From Acetanaerobacterium elongatum (GTDB lineage Bacteria; Bacillota; Clostridia; Oscillospirales; Ruminococcaceae), in the NCBI RefSeq assembly GCF_900103835.1, contig NZ_FNID01000010.1, positions 1 to 64,000 of the forward strand: a stretch of DNA of 64,000 nt, given 5' to 3'. A program made the translations under genes and the position numbers. The notes under the pieces were generated by a model that made no database searches, had not been told where the DNA came from, and saw only the letters and a program-made list of their open reading frames with translations. The first letter of the stretch is position 1. Every line of letters starts with the position of its first letter. Below are positions 8,575 to 18,099 of the stretch, in pieces.

Positions 8575-8915
8575 TTAAAATAAAGTGCGGCAAAAATAGA
8601 ATTTATCGTTTTGATATGTTATCTCTGACCGTCTGGAACGATAGCATCAGATTGATGTCTGGTATGTGTTTTGCTGATTTTCCGTACAAGGGAACAGGTC
8701 GATAATGGATTTTATAAGCATTATCCGTGCGCGGAAACATGTCCACGGGAATTTTGGACTTTTACCCGTTCTGGAAAACAAGTCAATGGTTGGGTTTAAT
8801 CCCGCCGTCTATGTTGACGTTAGTACTATCTATTGATAAGATTTACGCCCCTTGACGCGAACCGCTGAAATCGTAAAATTTGAACACCTCTACAGAAGAT
8901 CGTTAAAAGGCAGAT

Positions 8916-10262
8916 TTATTTACCTACCGATATGAACATACGCGACTCTGATCCATCGTCAGAAGGAAGGTATAGAATTTCACTATCTTCTGTAAAACTG
9001 CGTATCATTTTCTCGTCAGAACCGTCGTCAGACATAAGACCGATATACCCCTTCAAGTCAGCTTTTTTCGCATCTATTGATTGCAATTCGCCTTTTGCCT
9101 TTTTCGACTCGAACCATTGTCTTTTAACCAAGGCTACCGCTTTATCGTTAATCGGTTTATATAGGGTGTCAAGGAAGTCTGAAGCGTTGCAAATAAAAGA
9201 TCTTTGGTACATAGAATTGAAAGCTTCAAAGACTTCTATTGCCTTTTGGGTCTCTCCAATTTTCATCCGTGTCGCAAACTCAGTCTTTTTACTTTCAAGC
9301 ATTAGTTTACTTGCAAACAGGCAAATCTGAAAAGAATAATACAATTCATGTTCCTCGGTGTTCGCTCTCAAGTCTTTCAGTTCTTTTGCTGCAGACAGAT
9401 GAGACCAGATCGTCCGGACTTGTATTTCTGTAATCTCACCTGTTTTACTTAGACGCTCAAGTCTCGTTATATACTCCATCAAAATACTATCGGCGTCACG
9501 AATTCCAGACTGTAAAGCAATAATGTCAGCTTCATCGACGTGCACCTTGCCGATGATTTCTCTCATACGGTTTTCGATGCTACGCAGTTTGCCAATGTTC
9601 GCATCGTGATGAAAACCGATAAGTCTTTCAATTCCGTGCTCTATACCATCTAACTGCTTCGAGATTTTGTCCATGTAATATTGTCCGGAAATCATAGCCA
9701 TTGCCTGCATTCCAGCACCTACGACGGCTGCGGGATTTACAACTGACAAGGCTACTTCCTGAAAACCGGAATGGTTGGCCACTTTGCCGCCTTTCATCAC
9801 AATAGAGCCTACAGTCCCGTCTTTGTATTTCATTAATTCGGAAAGTGGTCCAGTTGCTGTAAACAGTCCGTTTGGAGCGGCTTTTGCAATTTGGGAGAGA
9901 GTTTGCGCCTGCGCTAAAGCAGGCATTGCCCCTTGTATGAGGTTTGCTCCAATAGCACTACCTCGCGCCGTAATTTCTTGAAACTTCTTTGTGCTGAGAT
10001 CGGCTGACGAATCGATCCTTGACAACATGAAACTTTGCCCAGAACGGTTAGCAATTTCGATTTTTTCAACAAGGTTCAGCATACTGGCAGATGGCTTCGT
10101 TGTCATCGGTTGCGTGTTCATTGTCGTAATTGATATTACTTCAGTTTCGGCAGCCTTTCCGCTTCCTGTTACCCGTTTTTCCCTAATAAAGAAGAACACG
10201 CCAACCACGACGATCGTAAGTATGACAGTTATGATTATTATTGCAATTGCAAAACCATCCAT
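8916..10262 (-). CDS. Membrane-anchored protein of unknown function
   Basis: 448 aa. Residues 4-28 form one strong transmembrane helix followed by FFIREKR, so the rest should face the cytosol. A glycine/alanine-rich amphipathic region (about 95-215) contains LMKYKDGTVGSIVMKGGK, and a long helical region follows (EHGIERLIGFHHDANIGKL onward). No enzyme motif is visible. GAGGTATTAAAC precedes ATG 10262. It is the last gene of the defence operon, 33 bp after the HNH gene, where membrane-acting effectors are often found; that role is inference only. It could also be an unrelated cargo gene sharing the transcript. Confidence 0.8.
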   Translation of the reverse strand: MDGFAIAIIIITVILTIVVVGVFFFIREKRVTGSGKAAETEVISITTMNTQPMTTKPSASMLNLVEKIEIANRSGQSFMLSRIDSSADLSTKKFQEITARGSAIGANLIQGAMPALAQAQTLSQIAKAAPNGLFTATGPLSELMKYKDGTVGSIVMKGGKVANHSGFQEVALSVVNPAAVVGAGMQAMAMISGQYYMDKISKQLDGIEHGIERLIGFHHDANIGKLRSIENRMREIIGKVHVDEADIIALQSGIRDADSILMEYITRLERLSKTGEITEIQVRTIWSHLSAAKELKDLRANTEEHELYYSFQICLFASKLMLESKKTEFATRMKIGETQKAIEVFEAFNSMYQRSFICNASDFLDTLYKPINDKAVALVKRQWFESKKAKGELQSIDAKKADLKGYIGLMSDDGSDEKMIRSFTEDSEILYLPSDDGSESRMFISVGK

Positions 10263-10295
10263 GTTTAATACCTCTGTTCGATTCTTCTTATAATA

Positions 10296-11243
10296 TTACT
10301 TGATTCCAAGTAAGGCTTTTATTTCGTCGGGCTGATACGGTTCTTTGCGCCTGTGAATCATCGAGTGGCAATTTGAACAAAGAGGTATCAAATCCATTTC
10401 CGGGTCTGTACCCTCGTATCCTTCAGCGGTAGATAGCTTTCCCACTGGCGTGATGTGGTGAACCTCAATGTAGTCTTTTCCTAGTTCGCCATATACTTTC
10501 TCAAAATCAAACCCGCAAATATTGCAACGACAGCCTTTCAGCCGAATACATTCGGATCTAGCGGCTTGACTCCTGTAAATCTGCTTTGTCGATGTTATAT
10601 ATGTCCTGCTTTCATCGTGTAGGTGGTACTTATATTCATCACTTGAATTTGCCTGATTTATGAGTATCTCTACGTAGTCAAGCAAATCATTTTTCAATTT
10701 TTGGCGTTGTGGCTCATCAACATACCATACTGATTTTTGACCGTGTCCAACGCCGTTATTACGTGCTGAGTGTGGTAACTGTTTCACTCTGTCATTACGG
10801 TCAATCAGAATTGCATATTCCACATTGCAGATAATGTTATATTCGGCAAAGACACTTCGCCCATTAATTTCAATTATTCGTGTGCTTCTATCATCATTGA
10901 CGGGTTCAGCATACACGCGAGCATGCTGATAAAAACCACAGATTATCCGTCCCTCCGATTCACGAGAACATGTAAAAACCACAAAAACATCATCAATGTA
11001 GTCTCCAAGCGCATCGTGGCTGATTTCTTTCGATATGCGCGGTAGATTAATTTTTCCGTAAGGTGGCGTATATCCATAACACTTGCCGTTATCGTGTCGG
11101 AAGTTAAAAATTTCGTGACCATATCCGTTTTGCTCGACAAATCCACCACCACCCTTGAGGTTCGCCTCAAGACCGTTGTATTCATCCATTTCAGTAAGGT
11201 TAATAAACACAACCTTACTGCGGTTAATGCTATTGCTCTGCAT
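10296..11243 (-). CDS. HNH endonuclease, possibly modification-dependent (McrA-like)
   Basis: 315 aa. The C-terminal HNH/zinc domain is clear: CNICG, then EVHHITPVGKL, DLIPLCSNCHSMIHR. The N-terminal 150 residues contain VVFTCSRESEGRIICGFY, resembling the strand pattern of PUA/EVE-like domains that read modified bases, and GYTPPYGK earlier. Enzymes of this build usually cut DNA carrying modified cytosine, hence type IV-like restriction; this is inference from architecture. AAAGGAGAAC lies before ATG 11243. It is in the defence operon, 29 bp after the PD-(D/E)XK gene. Confidence 0.85.
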   Translation of the reverse strand: MQSNSINRSKVVFINLTEMDEYNGLEANLKGGGGFVEQNGYGHEIFNFRHDNGKCYGYTPPYGKINLPRISKEISHDALGDYIDDVFVVFTCSRESEGRIICGFYQHARVYAEPVNDDRSTRIIEINGRSVFAEYNIICNVEYAILIDRNDRVKQLPHSARNNGVGHGQKSVWYVDEPQRQKLKNDLLDYVEILINQANSSDEYKYHLHDESRTYITSTKQIYRSQAARSECIRLKGCRCNICGFDFEKVYGELGKDYIEVHHITPVGKLSTAEGYEGTDPEMDLIPLCSNCHSMIHRRKEPYQPDEIKALLGIK

Positions 11244-11272
11244 CGGTGTTCTCCTTTTGAAATTGTACTGGA

Positions 11273-12622
11273 TTATACAATTTTATCTATTATGGTATCA
11301 ATAACACGATTTATAAATTGCGCCAACCGATCGTCCTGTTTCTCACAACCGCCCTTTCGTTCAAGCTGGCTAAATGTCTTTTCCGGTATGTATGCGGTTA
11401 CTTCATAACCAAAAGATACATGAACATAACCACGATTTGAATTATCAAACTTGCTTGCGAAGCCTTGCTCAAACTCATCTTTATCGACAAGCCCTTTGTA
11501 TTCGGTCAGTAATTTCTTCTTTAGTTCGCCCCATGTCGAGCGTTTCCATTCCTTGGTTATATCTCCCCAAAGCGCCAAACATTTATCTTTATCTGTGCCA
11601 AAATGTAAGTCATAGTAAGTTTTGTCGATATAAGGTGCAAATATAGTTGACTGGAAATGCGCCAGTCTGAGATAGGGCTCCACCAAAAACTCCAAATTAA
11701 TGCCATCCACAATTATTTCATTCTTATTTATCCAGCTTAAGTCATTTTTTGTTGTTTTATATAGATTATAGCCTTGCCATTTCGTATCACCGGGCCACAC
11801 CGTAACCATGAGGCTTTTTTTATCATAATCCATATCCAACTGCGCTTCAGTCAAGAAGTTATAATTGAGAGGTATGATATATCTGCCTGTATATTTCTTC
11901 TCATCATCTTCGTTTTGACAGCAATTTTGAATTATCTTTAATAGCCGCTTTTCAATCGGAATCTGATTTTCTGAGGAAATGTTTATATCCGATAGCAAAG
12001 CCACCGGGAACCACTGACCATAACGGTTCTCTAAATGCTTGAGGTAGTGACCAAGAATACTGCTTTCGTATTTTCCTGTGATGTTATGAACCTGCTGAAG
12101 AAGTTCAATGACATCTTCCCAGTTTCCATTTATATATTCCACTGTGGGAGTGGTCTCATTGCGTTTTTCAATTTCATGAACTAGACTTTCGACTTGTGCC
12201 TGCACTTGCGCCCTTGCATCAGTGGCATTTCTTTTTACTTCAATTACAATAAGCGTATCTTTGCATTGAATAACAATGTCCGTGATTAGGGCTTCGCCTG
12301 GCTTTGTTGTATCTTCTGACCACTCGACATGCTTTTCTGTTGTAAGTGTTGCTCCGATTATTAGCTTTGGGCTCGAATATGCATCCACTATTTTGGTTAT
12401 GCTCTGCTGTATCCCTATATCGATATCTTCTGCCTTGCTGTGTTTTTGTACCTGAGTACCAACACTGCAGTTTGAATTGATATAGTCAATAAAACGATCC
12501 AAGACCAGTGGGTTTTCGCCCAGAACAATTGCCAAACCACGGGAAATGTTATTTTCAATCGGCAAGGCATTTGCCTGCGAATAATGCTCAAAAATATTTA
12601 AGTGTCGGTTGTTGTTAAACAA
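11273..12622 (-). CDS. PD-(D/E)XK nuclease-like protein
   Basis: 449 aa. It begins NIFEHYSQ, a start seen in many PD-(D/E)XK proteins of defence loci. A plausible active site is the D of LITDIVIQ with IVIEVKRNA (D...EVK) around residues 120-140. The C-terminal half is unrecognised and contains many aromatic residues (WPGDTKWQGYNLYK). The start is TTG 12622 with AGAGGTG 7 nt upstream; no nearby ATG fits. An 84-bp gap with a minus-strand TATAAT (12702-12697) and a small hairpin precedes it, so this gene and the two after it may have an internal promoter. Confidence 0.75.
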   Translation of the reverse strand: MFNNNRHLNIFEHYSQANALPIENNISRGLAIVLGENPLVLDRFIDYINSNCSVGTQVQKHSKAEDIDIGIQQSITKIVDAYSSPKLIIGATLTTEKHVEWSEDTTKPGEALITDIVIQCKDTLIVIEVKRNATDARAQVQAQVESLVHEIEKRNETTPTVEYINGNWEDVIELLQQVHNITGKYESSILGHYLKHLENRYGQWFPVALLSDINISSENQIPIEKRLLKIIQNCCQNEDDEKKYTGRYIIPLNYNFLTEAQLDMDYDKKSLMVTVWPGDTKWQGYNLYKTTKNDLSWINKNEIIVDGINLEFLVEPYLRLAHFQSTIFAPYIDKTYYDLHFGTDKDKCLALWGDITKEWKRSTWGELKKKLLTEYKGLVDKDEFEQGFASKFDNSNRGYVHVSFGYEVTAYIPEKTFSQLERKGGCEKQDDRLAQFINRVIDTIIDKIV

Positions 12623-12706
12623 TCCCCATCACCTCTCAATCAGTAGTAATCCGTTCTATCGAACTCAAAGGCTTTCTCCACACGAGTGTGGGCAAAATTA
12701 TAAGGT

Positions 12707-13012
12707 TCAGCTGAAATATTTTAACAGCAACTCGTTGGCTATACATTCGGCTTCAGGATGTTCTCGGTTGATAGGCTTTGAATTCCTGATTTTTATCAAA
12801 GCCTCTTTACCACGGCCCGCGGCGATAATTCGTGCGGCACTTGATACTCTGGTATTGCTTCCGGTCCTTTTTGCGTCAAAGCCCTTAGTATAAATCAGGT
12901 CCACAAGTTCTGCTTTGCTCCCTGACCACGACTTGATTAATTCAAACTGTGTCAGGAAAAACCATCCACCTGCTGCGGTAAAGGCGTCATCAAACTGTTT
13001 GTCCGTAATCAT
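12707..13012 (-). CDS. Small conserved protein of the R-M operon
   Basis: 101 aa, no signal peptide or membrane segment. The sequence reads like a compact helical protein (WFFLTQFELIKSW, then NTRVSSAARIIAAGRGKEAL, ending NREHPEAECIA). I do not know a function. GGAGG is 9 nt before ATG 13012, so the upstream ATG at 13021 is rejected. It follows the GIY-YIG gene by 25 bp and is likely an accessory of that nuclease or of the type III system. Confidence 0.75.
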   Translation of the reverse strand: MITDKQFDDAFTAAGGWFFLTQFELIKSWSGSKAELVDLIYTKGFDAKRTGSNTRVSSAARIIAAGRGKEALIKIRNSKPINREHPEAECIANELLLKYFS

Positions 13013-13037
13013 ATATATCATCCTCCGAATTATTGGA

Positions 13038-13694
13038 CTATACGCCCAGTCTGTGACGGATATCGTTCAGCCACTCGTCTTTATATTTGAAGAACTTTGG
13101 CCCAGCAATTGCGTATTGCTTTCCTGAGAGCAGTTTCGCCAATGCAGTCAACGACATGGTTTCTCCTTTATATTCGACATTGCGGTCATCAACTACCATA
13201 GCCTTCAAGCTAACATCATAGGCATATTCGATCGTAGCGCCGACTGGTATTTGGCACTTGGAAAACGAAAAGTTAGATGCCCTCTCCGTACAATCAGTAT
13301 CAATCTCCTGTGCGATTTCTTCGGCTAGAACCTCATCCGCGTTAGGCTTAATGATCAACAGCTTGTCCGTGCAGCCATGAATTTCAGCAATGGCTTCCAG
13401 AATGGAATAGGCATCCTCCGGCGACATGGCATAAAACTCGCGTACCCGTTTTTGTCCGCTGAAGGTTTCAATAGAGCGCAGATTGGGATTCAGCTTATCG
13501 ATTATGGAGTGGATTTTCAAGTCTGATAAGCGAGAATTCACCTCGTAAGTCGCATACACTCGGAAAGCAAACGGGATACATTCGCTTCTGTTAAGCTGCT
13601 GTAGTCGTTTATCGATATCGTCCGCATATCCGATTTTAACGTATTCTGGGAACGAAGGATTCGTCAATATATAGATTACACCTGTTTTATCCAT
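13038..13694 (-). CDS. GIY-YIG (T5orf172-like) nuclease with DUF4357-like C-terminus
   Basis: 218 aa. The GIY-YIG core is at the N-terminus: GVIYILTN (residues 5-12), KIGYADDIDKRL (20-31), with Arg and later Glu expected for catalysis. The C-terminal 60 residues (LTALAKLLSGKQYAIAGPKFF) match the DUF4357 pattern found beside restriction systems. It follows res by 12 bp in the same operon. It probably cuts DNA, but whether it works with Res or alone is not shown. Confidence 0.85.
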   Translation of the reverse strand: MDKTGVIYILTNPSFPEYVKIGYADDIDKRLQQLNRSECIPFAFRVYATYEVNSRLSDLKIHSIIDKLNPNLRSIETFSGQKRVREFYAMSPEDAYSILEAIAEIHGCTDKLLIIKPNADEVLAEEIAQEIDTDCTERASNFSFSKCQIPVGATIEYAYDVSLKAMVVDDRNVEYKGETMSLTALAKLLSGKQYAIAGPKFFKYKDEWLNDIRHRLGV

Positions 13695-13706
13695 TCAGCC
13701 GCCTCC

Positions 13707-16520
13707 TCATTCATTAGTAAACATATCGTCGATTTCCAATTGTTTATATGATACTTGATTGGATACAAGCCCCATGAAGCTTGAATTAAGCCGAACTTCA
13801 TCGTGAGAGATAAGTGCATATCTCCAAGGCTTTCCACCGTTTACGGAATTCCAATCTGTAACGGCATTACAATAAACGACGGCGGCGCGAGCTTTTTCTT
13901 TTACCTCGGTAGAACCGATTTCATTGCTTGCTTTGGTCTCTATCATATAGATGCGATCTACCGTCTCTACCACAAAGTCAGGTTCGTAGCGACTGATTCC
14001 GCCAGGCCCATAGTAAATATTAAACTGCTTCGGCGAAGGGCGCAGCCATTTTAATACAGTTTTGTCGTTTTCAAGAACGATTGCAAAACGCCGTTCTGTA
14101 TCGCTATCAAATTTGTAGAGAGTGTGACAGGCTTTCTTAAAGCCGTTGAACACTTTAGATCGGACTTCGCTTGCTGATAGGGTTGCCCGCAAGTCATAAA
14201 TATCGTCTGTACGAATTTTGCCACCAAAGCTGTTCTCAATGCGAGAAAACGGACGCATTTCCGAAGCCTTATACTCAGTTTCCTCACGATAGAAATGCTG
14301 ATTCATTTGTAGATAAATAATATCTGCAATCGTTTTTTGACGGTCTCGCATCACTTTCTCAGTTTCTTCCTCTGAGAGGTATGACAAAAAGTGATCTTTG
14401 GCATCGTTCACGAGGGAGTAAAGCAAATCTGCAGAAGTCCCATAATCCACATTATCATGCACGATGATGTGACGTACAATCTCATTTTCTACGGTATCAA
14501 CCTTTGCAGATGCCATGTACTCGATATCAAGCTCAAAGGTTTGACCACCTTCTTGAAGCTCGGTACCCAGCAAGGTGTCGTCGGAGGGATGCCAGTTCAT
14601 ATTTTTGGTATCAAGCTTAAATGAATAAAACCCTTGCTTAACTTCCGTGAAAGGCTGAACAACAGCCTGTGGAATTGGAATTACGCTATCAGTGAGAGCC
14701 TGTACGCACGTGCTGATGGCGTTTTCGACTACTGGAGCCAAATCTTCCGGCTTCAAACCGAATGATGGGAATTGACGTAGCGTTTCGCTGATAATTGTTT
14801 TCTTCACAAAGGCGCGTGTGTCATCGTCCTTTATGGCATCAAAGGTTTTAACCTGACGGTTCAAATCCATAACAGATTTTGAAGTGTAATTTGCAACAAA
14901 TTTTGCTACTTCAAGCGTCTGTGGTTGGGGTTGTGTCGGAACTTCTACGCCTTGTGGAGACACGGTCTCGTGTAGCGTTAATGCCAACTGCTCGGCAAAG
15001 CTGTGATCATTTAAAACGCTGTCATATACGGATGGCATCTCAACCGTTTCTTGCTGCTTTGATTCTTGCGTCGAAGATGTCGGATCGATATAGTACACCT
15101 TACGGACCAAAGAATTCGGATCGTTGGCCAGATTGACAATCGCTTCATATTTATCGTGGCTGACGATTGAAAGCCTGTCAACCGCCTCATCGCCAGTGCG
15201 GTTGCCATACGGCAGACGCAGGCCGCGTCCGATAGTCTGTTCAGTTAAGGTTTCAGATGCCGATGCACGGAGCGGCACAATGGTATAAAGGTTGGTGACA
15301 TCCCAGCCTTCTTTCAACATATTGACATGAATGACGATTTCTATTTTATTATCCGGCTTTTCGAGCGATAAGAGTTGTTCGATATTCTCATCTTTTTCAG
15401 CACCACGCTGGGCAGAGTTAATCTCAATAACCTTGTCATGATAGTAGCCACCAAAGAAATCGCCGGACTTGATGTATTCCATGATTTCTTTGGAATGGTC
15501 GGTATCCCTTGCAACGACCAAAACAAAGGGTTTGACAATACGCTTGCCAAAAGTACGGGCATAGATTTCAAGCTTACTCTTCGTTTCTTCGTGAATACGA
15601 ACGCCGTCATTGAGCTTCTCACGGTCAAGCTGAGTGGGCGTGTATTCCTCCGGTCTGAAATCTTTACGGGTAAAAACTGCCGGTACCTTCACATATAACC
15701 CATCGTTCAGAGCATGAGCCAGTGAGTACTCATAAACCACATTACGAAAGTCCACCTTCTTCGCGCCCTTCTGAATCTGCGGCGTAGCCGTCAACTCGAC
15801 ACCGAGGAGCGGATGCAAGTCGTTTATAACCTCAAAGCTTTTATCGGCATGGTAGTGGTGACTCTCGTCCATGAAAATGCACAAGTCAGGCAGCGAACGC
15901 AGATATGAGAAGTAGGATTCGCCCAGCACCTCGTTTAAGCGCTTAATCCTTGCGGGAGTGCCCTTTGCCACTTTACTGTCGGAATTCAGCTTTGCAATAT
16001 TGAAAACATTGATTACGACGTCATTTACGCCGAACTGTCCCTGACGGAACGCCTCATAGTTGTCACCGTCAATAATACGCGGTGGGTCTACGAATTTATC
16101 CAAACCGCGAAACACATACTTTGGATTGGATGTGTTGCCGAGGTCATCCTTGAGCTTCCGGTAAATGGTCAAGTTCGGAGCCATTACGAAGAAGTTACGG
16201 ACACCTTTTTCATAATGGAGGTACGCAATACACGCTCCCATAAGCCGTGTTTTGCCGATGCCGGTCGCCAAAGCAAAGCAAACAGACGGAAAGTCGCGTT
16301 CAAAGCTGGTCAGGGTTGGAAAATGCTCCCGAACCGCAGCCAAGTCCTCATTATAAAAATCCTCGCCGTCATCATCTGATTTCTTCTTCAAGCTCAAAAT
16401 ATCGCAGAGCTTTGCAAAGATTTCAAGGCTCTCGTGCTGCGGTGGACGCAGGGCAAGAATATTGCTGATGTATTTGGAGTGATAAGTATAAAACTTATCG
16501 GTATATGATTCCTTAATCAT
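13707..16520 (-). CDS. Type III restriction enzyme Res subunit
   Basis: 937 aa. ATP-dependent translocase and nuclease partner of Mod. Superfamily 2 motifs: Walker A ATGIGKT near residue 86, DESHH (DExH) near 215, and motif VI QTIGRGLRLPYG. A C-terminal PD-(D/E)XK nuclease is visible (YEPDFVVET, then IETKASNE), so cleavage ability looks intact. I start at ATG 16520, with AGGAGG 9 nt upstream; the longer form from 16553 reads into mod. The start overlaps the end of mod by 8 bp, indicating coupled translation. Confidence 0.93.
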   Translation of the reverse strand: MIKESYTDKFYTYHSKYISNILALRPPQHESLEIFAKLCDILSLKKKSDDDGEDFYNEDLAAVREHFPTLTSFERDFPSVCFALATGIGKTRLMGACIAYLHYEKGVRNFFVMAPNLTIYRKLKDDLGNTSNPKYVFRGLDKFVDPPRIIDGDNYEAFRQGQFGVNDVVINVFNIAKLNSDSKVAKGTPARIKRLNEVLGESYFSYLRSLPDLCIFMDESHHYHADKSFEVINDLHPLLGVELTATPQIQKGAKKVDFRNVVYEYSLAHALNDGLYVKVPAVFTRKDFRPEEYTPTQLDREKLNDGVRIHEETKSKLEIYARTFGKRIVKPFVLVVARDTDHSKEIMEYIKSGDFFGGYYHDKVIEINSAQRGAEKDENIEQLLSLEKPDNKIEIVIHVNMLKEGWDVTNLYTIVPLRASASETLTEQTIGRGLRLPYGNRTGDEAVDRLSIVSHDKYEAIVNLANDPNSLVRKVYYIDPTSSTQESKQQETVEMPSVYDSVLNDHSFAEQLALTLHETVSPQGVEVPTQPQPQTLEVAKFVANYTSKSVMDLNRQVKTFDAIKDDDTRAFVKKTIISETLRQFPSFGLKPEDLAPVVENAISTCVQALTDSVIPIPQAVVQPFTEVKQGFYSFKLDTKNMNWHPSDDTLLGTELQEGGQTFELDIEYMASAKVDTVENEIVRHIIVHDNVDYGTSADLLYSLVNDAKDHFLSYLSEEETEKVMRDRQKTIADIIYLQMNQHFYREETEYKASEMRPFSRIENSFGGKIRTDDIYDLRATLSASEVRSKVFNGFKKACHTLYKFDSDTERRFAIVLENDKTVLKWLRPSPKQFNIYYGPGGISRYEPDFVVETVDRIYMIETKASNEIGSTEVKEKARAAVVYCNAVTDWNSVNGGKPWRYALISHDEVRLNSSFMGLVSNQVSYKQLEIDDMFTNE

Positions 16521-18087
16521 CCTCCCATTCCTCCTCGTCAAGTTCCGGGACATCTACGATATTCAAATTGTAGTTATCCGCGCCGAATTCACACTTGGAA
16601 AGCACTGACTGCGGTATCTTGCGAACATTGATATTATCATAGCGTTTGCCAAGACCAATATCAAAAGCCGGAGCACAAATGAGTAGATTTTCCATGGGAG
16701 AAAGCTCCGCCGCGATACCGTCCAGCATGGCGGCCGTCAGATACTGCGTGGTGACATAAATATAGCTGCTGTCCTGACTAAATCCCTGCTTCCAGAAGAG
16801 TTCACGGTCTGGCGCATAGTGGAAGCCGTTTATTTTAGCAACAGCGGCAACCAGCATTTCAGAATTGTATTTATCGGAGAAAACAGGATTACCATGCTTG
16901 TCCTTTTCAATCAGTGTCGGAGCAAGTTCATAGAACTTGAAGCCCCCGCCACCTTTCCAATTTACAGCATTGGAAATACCGCCCTGTTCTCCATCTACTA
17001 CTTTTTGCAGGCGTGGTAAGCAATGAGTATAGCAGTGATTACCGAGCTCAATGCCAATGTACCGTCTGCCCATTTTATGAGCAACGGCTGCGGTTGTACC
17101 AGAGCCGAGAAAACTATCAAGCACGAGGTCATATTCATCAGTTGCTAAAGTCAATACGCGTTGGATAAGCTTTTCTGGCTTTGGCGTCGCGAACCATGTG
17201 TTTTTATTCATTTCCGGAAACAACTTTTTCTGCTCATATTTTGCCTGTCTTGTATGCCCGGTTTCTTCTAAGTCTGCCCACAGTGATGAGGCAGGCAACC
17301 CCTTTTGCTCATATAAATATGTTCTTCTTTTTATTGCAGTACAATCATTATTAAATCTGATTTCTCCTGTTTCCATTTTTTCCTTTAGAGTTTCCTCAGA
17401 CCATCTCCATCCATTAAATGGAGGCTTAATAACGTTCCCGTTAGGGGCAATAATGTCATATGTTAAATTTGGACGTGGGTTTGGAGAACCTAATGGATTC
17501 CCGTCGAACCAAGGCCCGCGTGGGTCATTATCCGGGTTACTGTAGTGCTTCGCTTGTTCTTCAGTTCGTTGTAGCTTCTTTGGCTGCCAATTCGGTGCTT
17601 TGGAATAAACTAAGATATAATTGTGGTCTTGTGAAAACTGTTTAGAGTCGTTATTACTATTATCACTTGACCTCCATATTACAGTCTGAACATGGCAAAC
17701 ACGTCCAAATATCTCGTCACACAGTATTTGCAGATATGCTTGTTCATGGTCATCGATACTTATCCATATAGTTCCCTCGTTAGACAATAAGTTTTTCAGA
17801 ATATCCAATCTTGTTTTCATGAGTTGAAGCCAGATAGAATGCTCCAAGTTATCGTCATAGTGCTCGAAGGCCGCTCCGGTGTTATAGGGCGGATCGATAT
17901 AGATACATTTAACTCGTCCCGCAAAATCCTGCTCCAGCGCCTTTAGAGCCAGCAGGTTATCCCCGTGAATCAACATATTCTCAGAATTGGGGTCGCCGTA
18001 ATCCTTTGAGGTGTCATGAAGAAGGATACGCGGCTCTATTGCCGGGTCTTCACCTTTCCCGATCCATGTAAGTTCAAGTCTTTGCAT
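16513..18087 (-). CDS. Type III DNA methyltransferase Mod subunit
   Basis: 524 aa adenine-N6-type methylase that gives target recognition and self-protection. DPPY is at residues 65-68 and the AdoMet motif DSFLGSGTT comes later, so this is the beta-class order. The central variable region (about 130-300) should be the target-recognition domain. GGAGGAAAACATT precedes ATG 18087. It is sandwiched between the SNF2 helicase (12 bp) and Res (overlap). Confidence 0.94.
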   Translation of the reverse strand: MQRLELTWIGKGEDPAIEPRILLHDTSKDYGDPNSENMLIHGDNLLALKALEQDFAGRVKCIYIDPPYNTGAAFEHYDDNLEHSIWLQLMKTRLDILKNLLSNEGTIWISIDDHEQAYLQILCDEIFGRVCHVQTVIWRSSDNSNNDSKQFSQDHNYILVYSKAPNWQPKKLQRTEEQAKHYSNPDNDPRGPWFDGNPLGSPNPRPNLTYDIIAPNGNVIKPPFNGWRWSEETLKEKMETGEIRFNNDCTAIKRRTYLYEQKGLPASSLWADLEETGHTRQAKYEQKKLFPEMNKNTWFATPKPEKLIQRVLTLATDEYDLVLDSFLGSGTTAAVAHKMGRRYIGIELGNHCYTHCLPRLQKVVDGEQGGISNAVNWKGGGGFKFYELAPTLIEKDKHGNPVFSDKYNSEMLVAAVAKINGFHYAPDRELFWKQGFSQDSSYIYVTTQYLTAAMLDGIAAELSPMENLLICAPAFDIGLGKRYDNINVRKIPQSVLSKCEFGADNYNLNIVDVPELDEEEWEDD

Positions 18088-18099
18088 AATGTTTTCCTC

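Larger units (their letters stand above)
8165..8915. other. 751-bp gene-free stretch of mobile-element debris
   Basis: No credible gene is seen in either strand. It contains the second direct repeat (8173-8189), two terminator hairpins, a pair of 16-bp direct repeats (8407-8462) and a minus-strand terminator (8537-8574). The rest has no recognisable structure. It separates the recombinase cassette from the defence operon and looks like decayed element ends. Confidence 0.6.

Noticed and set aside
8399..8705. Two 64-aa frames in the gap before the defence operon
   Set aside because: They run through direct repeats and a terminator; no good start signals.
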